From: Zopfochytrium polystomum
Lineage: Eukaryota; Chytridiomycota; Chytridiomycetes; Chytridiales; Chytridiaceae
Reading direction: 5' to 3'
Length of the DNA: 64,000 bases
Assembly: GCA_025765615.1 (NCBI GenBank)
Contig: JAIVFJ010000021.1
Coordinates: 124,001 to 188,000 of the forward strand
In this document: positions 57,930-64,000 of the stretch, one piece after another
How positions within the stretch are numbered: the stretch's first letter is position 1
How the letters are laid out: each line of letters starts with the position of its first letter
The notes under the pieces: generated by a model
What the model was told of the DNA's origin: nothing
What the model saw: the letters and a program-made list of their open reading frames with translations, nothing else
Database searches by the model: none
Position numbers and translations under genes: made by a program

Positions 57930-60900
57930 ATGAAGATCAAAAAAGCACCGCCGCGCCGCCTTGGTCCCCCAGTAAGTCGGGATGCCAATTCCATATGCCT
58001 TGCGATGGCATCACTTGATGGCCATCCGATGACTTCGGTCGCTTCGTTCTTATAAGCATGCACAATCCTTGCTGTGTTGTCGCAGGCGTAAGAGCTGGAC
58101 GATGGTGGTGGTCATGGTCCGGTGGCTTTGCCTTCGAGGCCGCGTGTCACGTCAACCCGACAACCGAATTAGCCCCATGCGCCCCTATCTTTCTCCACTT
58201 CGTACTAATTGGTGTCCACGATCCAGGTCCCGGCGGTGGCGTCTGCAATCAGTCTACTTCGGGATTGCCCGGAGGAAGCGTTGCCTGAGATCGCGGACAA
58301 AGTCGCGGAATGGAACCTCCCGAAAAGTGATTTCTTCCACTGGATCGCAGTCCTCGACCGATTTGATTCCTTGCTAGAAAGCGCCGTTGAAAAGGCACAG
58401 TTAAAATCCGTTCAAGTACAGCCGCTCGACTCGAATGTGCGATCCACCGTGCTTGCCGTCCTGCGTATTTCAAAAGTTCTATTCGACAACTGCACCAATC
58501 GCAACCTGTATAACTCATTTGAGGTTTGTGTTGAAATATTGCCGGTCGTGTTATTAGTTAGACTTAAACTCGAGTCTCCCTCCAGCACGTCTCCAACTTG
58601 CTTAACTCCAACGATGTCGACGTTCTTCTAGCTACTCTGCAGTTTCTTTTCCGACCGTCTCAGCGAATGGGTCGACAGAAGTCATCGAAACTGGCACTTG
58701 GACTTGCTGAAGCTCGCGTTATTACGCTGGCTCAAGGGACGAAGACGAGATCTGTAGTTGATATAGCCGCCATGGTTGAACCTGAAACACAGTCTAAACT
58801 TTCGGACGCAACATTTGGCGACGGGACGGTACCTCAGTTTTCGCCGTCCGCCTTGATGCATAGGTTCTATCGATCAAGTCCTCGAGCCGATGATAGTTTC
58901 CCCAAAACAGTATCATCGCCAGATCCAACAGTCGAAACCTCTGCCCTCACTGATGAGAATGATCCCCCACTATCACCCACCAAATCCTCGAAGTCCATCG
59001 AAGCAACTGCAACTTCAAACACGAACGGAGAGGGACTTGTTTTGATATACCTGGCAGACGTGCTCCAAACAGGAAAGACAGAAGACGAACTGTTCGTATC
59101 GCTGATCGAAGAGTACAACGTTCCACCAGAGGAACGCTTTGCATTACTTCACAAATTGCGGATAGCGTTCAGCGCCAACTTAGAGGAGCGCCGTCAAAAG
59201 TTATTCCTTATCCGTATTTGGGCGATCGCCGTCGCCGGTATGTGACAATGTTTTCGCGTTGCATTGCTCATCAATTCCACTTTTTCGTCAGTCTCTGCTG
59301 TTAGCGAAGAGATTTGCTCAAGCAAACTTTTCCTCACCGAGCCAGACCTGACTCAGAAACTGGGAGATCTTGTGCACGCATCCCGAAGTACTTCATTCGT
59401 AAGAATAAGTTTGCTTCGTTGCTTTCATATAACCTGCATGCAGGAGGTTCAAACTGCAGCGTTTGCTGCGCTGGAAGCAATTTCGCGCAGTCGAAACCGT
59501 GCTAGCGACGTCTTATCCGCTGTCAATGCATCAGCTAATCACGGTGCTGTACTGCAAGCAGTTAAACGCATTGCCATAAACTTGTCTGAAGGTTGTCTCT
59601 CTCCTATAATGGCTTTTCCTAATATTATTATTGCAGATTTTGCCCTACCGCAGGACTACATTGATTCAGTTTTCAATTTCATGGCTCAAATCATTTCCGT
59701 CGTGTCTGGTGGAAATATGGTTGTGGCGGCGGGAATTATTACTATCTTGACACAAGCCCTTTCTCTGCCAGTAAATAAGCACTTTAAGGTAAATGGTTTT
59801 TAATGGCTTGGAGCATTCCGCGGAAATAATGAGTCCTTTTCCAGAACGTGACAAAGTTTGTCACAACTTTGGACAGCATCATTTACGGCTATTCGAACTC
59901 CTTTCCCTCTTTTGCGTCTGCCAACGGTTTGGAGCACCTTGTTTCTAGAGTCAAAGTTCGTTTCGAGCCTTAGTCGTTGGTAAAGGGTAACTTCTCTTGC
60001 AGGAGGAGATCGAGCAAGACATCTCTTTATACGGAGAGAACTCGATGGAACAAGGAGGTCCCGATCTTGAATATTTTTCATGTTTTTTGGATGTGCTTTC
60101 TCACCGATTTTCGTCCACAGAAATTCCATACGAACGCGTAGCGTTTCTTCGAAGCTTGTTAAAATTTATAATGCACATGATGCAAACGTCGGGTTCGCCG
60201 GATCAGATGCGGAACCTGATTGAAACAAGCCTCCCAGGAAGCGTCCTCGCTATATTTGAAAAGCCAAAATTTTTTGGTGCCAATATTCTTGGACTGGCGA
60301 TTACGATTATGTCGACTTTCGTCCACAATGAACCGACAAGCCTCTCCATTCTTCAAGAGTCTCAGCTGCACACGGCTTTTCTTAAAGTAGCAGTGGGCGA
60401 GATTCCATGGTCGCCGGAAGTAATCAGCGCTCTGCCAAGCGCTTTCGGGGCGATTTGCTTAAACCAGGCCGGTCTTGACGCTTTCAATGAAGCAAAACCT
60501 ATACCTGCTTACTTGCAAATTTTGACGAACGACGAGAGTTTGCGCCATCTGCAGGACAAAGACCTTCCCCATCTAGTTGGTATATCCATCGACGAATTAA
60601 TGCGCCATCACCCCTCTTTGAAGCAAACAGTGATGGATGCAATCGTTGCTGTTCTGCAAGAAATTATAGGTCTGGGACAAACTGTACAAGAAGAAGACAG
60701 AGATCTTGTGGAGCTTGGCTGGAAAGACTCGTTGCCGATGGAATCGCCTGAGGGAAAGAGGGAAAAAAGGGAGCCGCGTATCTCCACTCTTATCGATGTT
60801 TTTGCACGGGTATGTTGACTTCACTTCCTTGTCGAGGACTGACAGTTTTTGTAGTTTCTTGAGGGGCTGTTTCAGAATCCAGCCCACTGTAAAGACTTTA

Positions 60901-63900
60901 TCAAGCTGAATGGTGCTCAGCTGCTCGTGAAACTATTTTTCTTGCCCACTATACCTCTCGATTTCGCACTTTCCAGTAACCAAAAGTCTTTGACCTACAT
61001 TTTACGTGCCCTCGTGGAAAGCAGCGCAACTACTGTTCTTCCAGTTATCATGAATGGTATATCCGAAGCCTTTGAAAAGGCATCCACAATCCTTCAATAC
61101 CGTGAAACCTCTTGGTGTCGTGAATTTATTGAAGTTGATGGTACTGAATGAATTTTTCTGCATCTACTTACTTCATCGCAGCAGGATCAGTCCCGGATAA
61201 AGCGTTGGCTGCTAATTCTGGGGCAAGGGCTCTATCAGTTCTCCATTGCTTTGTCCGTCTCTTCCAAGACTCTTTGTCAGCCCAAAATGTCTCTCACGGA
61301 AAGAGCGTAACCATCATTTCGAACGCTCTTGGAAGTGGTGTCGGTGAGGGGATTGTCAAGGCTGTAGGCTTGCTTCACAGATTCTGCTTTTGGGAGAATA
61401 TCTTGTTGAAGTCTTCCGTGCCGAAAGAATGGTTTGAGGCGAAACCGAAGAGAGAATCGGCGGACGAAGTGCACGCTTCAAACCTTCTTTCCAGATCGAG
61501 TTCTGTTGATGAGCTCACTCTGGGTCCCGACAATCATGTAACACCTGCGGCAACGGAATCTGGCTACCAAGACTACAGAGTCAGGAACACCCAATTCTTC
61601 CGTGGACTATTTGTCAACATTCTTTCCACACTGACACCAACTTACCAAAGTATCATTCGGCTGCTCTCTATTCGGCGTATTAGCGATGGAGCCCTTCGAA
61701 AGCAAGCGTCTCGGGTTATTGACAGTATAGCGCAGATATTGGTCGATGCGCTTCTGTGGACGCCATCCTCTGGAAAGAATTTGGAGAATCTTCGTTACTT
61801 ATCGATGACGCTGCATCTTGTTGCGGTGATGGTATTGGATGACAAGCACCAAAACAGCCTCCAGACGCCGTTGGTCAATGCCTTCGTGAACAAAGGTGGC
61901 AGCCCTGCCCTCCTTAACCTGGTAAAGGTGATCTGGACCGACGTTGCTACTGAGGAAAGGCACCGCGAAGAGAAGTTGGACCTGCTTGATATATTAATGA
62001 GCATTTTGGCGACATTCTCGCATCCCGTTGCAGCACAATCGTCGCCATTCACTGCAAGTCTTCAGGGAAGGGAAAAGGATCGTGGATCACCAGAATTCTT
62101 TGACGTGGCCGACTTCATTGTGTCGTGCCGTCTTTCCTTTTTTCCGACCATTGAAGAGCTGTGGACGTCTGACAAACTGACGGATGTTGCATCCTCACCA
62201 GCCGGGGCGAATTTTTGTCGTGGAGTAACAACAATTGTTTCCCAGATCGTGAAGGGGGAAGGCGAAACTGTTGCCGCACGTCCCACGACAGACCCGTCGT
62301 TAAACTCTGGATCAGCCATTGCCAACATAGCGCAGGCCTTATTTGGACGCGCAATGCAGCAACCAGTCTCGCCAGACCCTGCGTTGGTGCAGCAAATAAT
62401 GGAAATCGGTTACCCCCAGTTCGCAGCCGAGAATGCACTACGCAGGTTTAATAACCAGCTTCCGCGAGCCGTTGACTATTTAATTTCAAACCCTGCTGCA
62501 TTGTTTGAAACGGGGCCATCATCATCGTCGAGAACGGTACAGCCACTTGCTCAGGCCTCAACGGTAGTTGCTGTTGATACAGCAAATACCAATGAACCAA
62601 ACGAGTCCTCCGGGGCGACGGAAATTCCTGGCGCACCATCGAACTTACCGCTCCAGAGCGACAGTGCCATGGAAGATGCAGACGAGTCAGCGATGTTGGA
62701 GAGGGCGCTGCAGATGTCTGTTGGCGCTTCGAACGGTGGAAATGACTCTGAGATGAGAGATTCCTCGTCCGAACCTCTTCCTATTGACTCGAAACCATCA
62801 GAGGCTGAAGTCAAGGGTAAAGGCCGCGCAACTGAAGGTCCTTCGTTGAGAGAGCAATTGGACGCGAAGCGTGATTTGTTGAAGGCGTCCCTGGTCGAGA
62901 GAAGTCTTCATTTACTTGGTTCCTCCGAAAAAATTGTATTTGACGTTCGCGACATCCTATGTCTCGTCAGCAAAACGAATCCTGACTCTGTAGTGAATGC
63001 CGTGAACGCCGCCCTATTGGGGTCACTAAAGGATGTTGGAGAAAGGGCATCTCGTTTCGCCTCGGAACTGCGATTACTCGCACTCCTTCTGATTGATTCG
63101 TCCGTGCAACTTTCTGTCCGCAAAGGCTGTTCAGAAGTTATTCGATGCTTATCAGCGCCAATGTCCGACGCCATTGGTAGGAGCGATGGCTCCAGCCACC
63201 AGCCGAAGTGGTTGGCGTCGGCAATACTAGTTCTTGACGCGGCTCTTGCACTTGATTATGAACCGAAGGCAATTGTCCTTCGGAAATTCAACGATGAAGG
63301 ATGCCCCTCGGAGCCCGAGAAGGAAGATGTGGTTCCTGAAAGTTTAGTCTTCAGCAAGAGCGACAAGATGCAGTTGCTCTCAGTCGTTCAGCCGCTTCTC
63401 AAGGCCCCTGGTGACAAAGATACTGCGCACGCTCTTCTTCAATTTATTATGCGTCTTACCGCAGATTACGATGTTGCACTATCATTTTCGAAAACTGGCG
63501 GCCTGGAAGCGCTGTTAACGTCCCCCTTTACGAGCTCTTTTGCAAACTTGTCGCTAACCATTCTCCGCCACACTTTCGAAACTTCCATGGTGGTCTCAAG
63601 AGTTTTTGAACTTCGCCTTTCCTCTTGGATGACGGGATCGCGGGCTCGCTCAGTTGATATCAACAATTTGTTGAAATCGAATGCACATTTCGCTGCCCGC
63701 AACCCGGAAGCTTTTGTCAAAGTCGTGGCAAAAATGTGTCATCTTCCAAAATATGATTCCTCAGCCCGAATTCATAGTATCACCTTACGAGACAATTATA
63801 TGGAATCACTTGCTTCGAAGGAGCCCTTAGTGGCCCAAAGCACCCTCACCGAGATGGAAGAATATGTGCACTTCTTAATTTCGGAGCTTCTTCGATTCCA

Positions 63901-64000
63901 ATATGCGGAAAGTCCCGGCAACGCTGGTGAATCGTCGCACAAACGGCACCTTGCCCGAGGATTCATCTTAATCGCTCTCGATGAACTGTTTTTAAACTTC
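57930..64000 (+). CDS. TOM1/HUWE1-type HECT E3 ubiquitin ligase, N-terminal part (continues past window)
   Basis: Ten exons joined in frame: 57930-57971, 58227-58523, 58586-59237, 59292-59398, 59444-59591, 59637-59788, 59845-59955, 60003-60809, 60855-61140 and 61182 to the edge, about 1807 residues so far. The start MKIKKAPPRRLGPP and exon 2 (LPKSDFFHWIAVLDRFDSLL) match the N-terminus of the HUWE1/Tom1 family. The armadillo-like DUF908/DUF913 region follows. A UBA domain lies near 62380-62490 (DPALVQQIMEIGYPQFAAEN, then ALRRFNNQLPRAVDYLISNP). The Ser/Glu-rich linker after it begins another helical region that runs into the edge. The HECT domain, with its catalytic Cys, must lie downstream and is not seen. 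Family role: ubiquitination of nuclear and ribosomal proteins. Confidence 0.92.

Noticed and set aside
1..64000. CRISPR arrays, bacterial operons, prophage or ribosomal RNA
   Set aside because: No regularly spaced repeats, no Shine-Dalgarno-led gene runs and no rRNA-like conserved blocks; the window is eukaryotic.

Overview
This is a eukaryotic window, and everything in it fits a fungus. Genes are split by short GT-AG introns of roughly 45-270 bp. The protein families present are a PIP5K, an ABCC pump, a Mei2-like RNA-binding protein, a LDAH-type hydrolase and a TOM1/HUWE1-type protein. Intergenic DNA is full of homopolymers and GA, CA and CT microsatellites. A chytrid-like, early-diverging fungus is my best guess, mainly because of the kelch-membrane-SH3 protein and the very repeat-rich DNA. 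That is inference; no rRNA or tRNA gene is present to test it.

Layout. 1-4.1 kb: decayed LTR-retrotransposon debris (minus-strand LTR-like pieces, a 1.1-kb dispersed repeat, the end of a copia RNase H). 4.6-7.9 kb: six-exon PIP5K gene (+). 9.8-12.5 kb: Ser/Thr-rich single-pass membrane protein (-) whose frame does not stay continuous. 13.4-17.4 kb: tandem pair of paralogous multi-pass membrane proteins (+), the first clearly broken and the second interrupted by one missing base. 18.1-19.9 kb: small ORF and degraded blocks (-), one F-box-like. 20.0-20.5 kb: small secreted protein (+). 20.9-22.1 kb: decayed ricin-B-type lectin gene (-). 22.9-24.8 kb: acidic HMG-box protein (+). 26.0-31.2 kb: ABCC transporter (-). 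32.2-35.7 kb: secreted kelch ectodomain / membrane segment / cytoplasmic SH3 protein (-). 38.1-39.8 kb: intronless ankyrin-repeat protein (-). 40.3-53.1 kb: nested copia-type elements, one on each strand, with several families of dispersed repeats. 53.3-54.5 kb: LDAH-like hydrolase (+). 55.1-57.8 kb: Mei2-like three-RRM protein (+). 57.9-64.0 kb: 5' part of a TOM1/HUWE1-type E3 ligase gene (+), cut by the window end.

How the genes relate. There are no operons. Several host genes touch membranes and signalling (PIP5K, ABCC pump, wall-sensor-like protein, kelch/SH3 protein, multi-pass pair), but shared function is not shown by the sequence. The host loci look like ordinary chromosomal neighbours separated by an accessory, transposon-rich island at 40-53 kb and by decayed gene remnants at 18-22 kb. 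Several otherwise good genes have single-base frame breaks (about 12.0, 16.58, 26.03 and 27.7 kb). Real decay and assembly indels cannot be told apart here.
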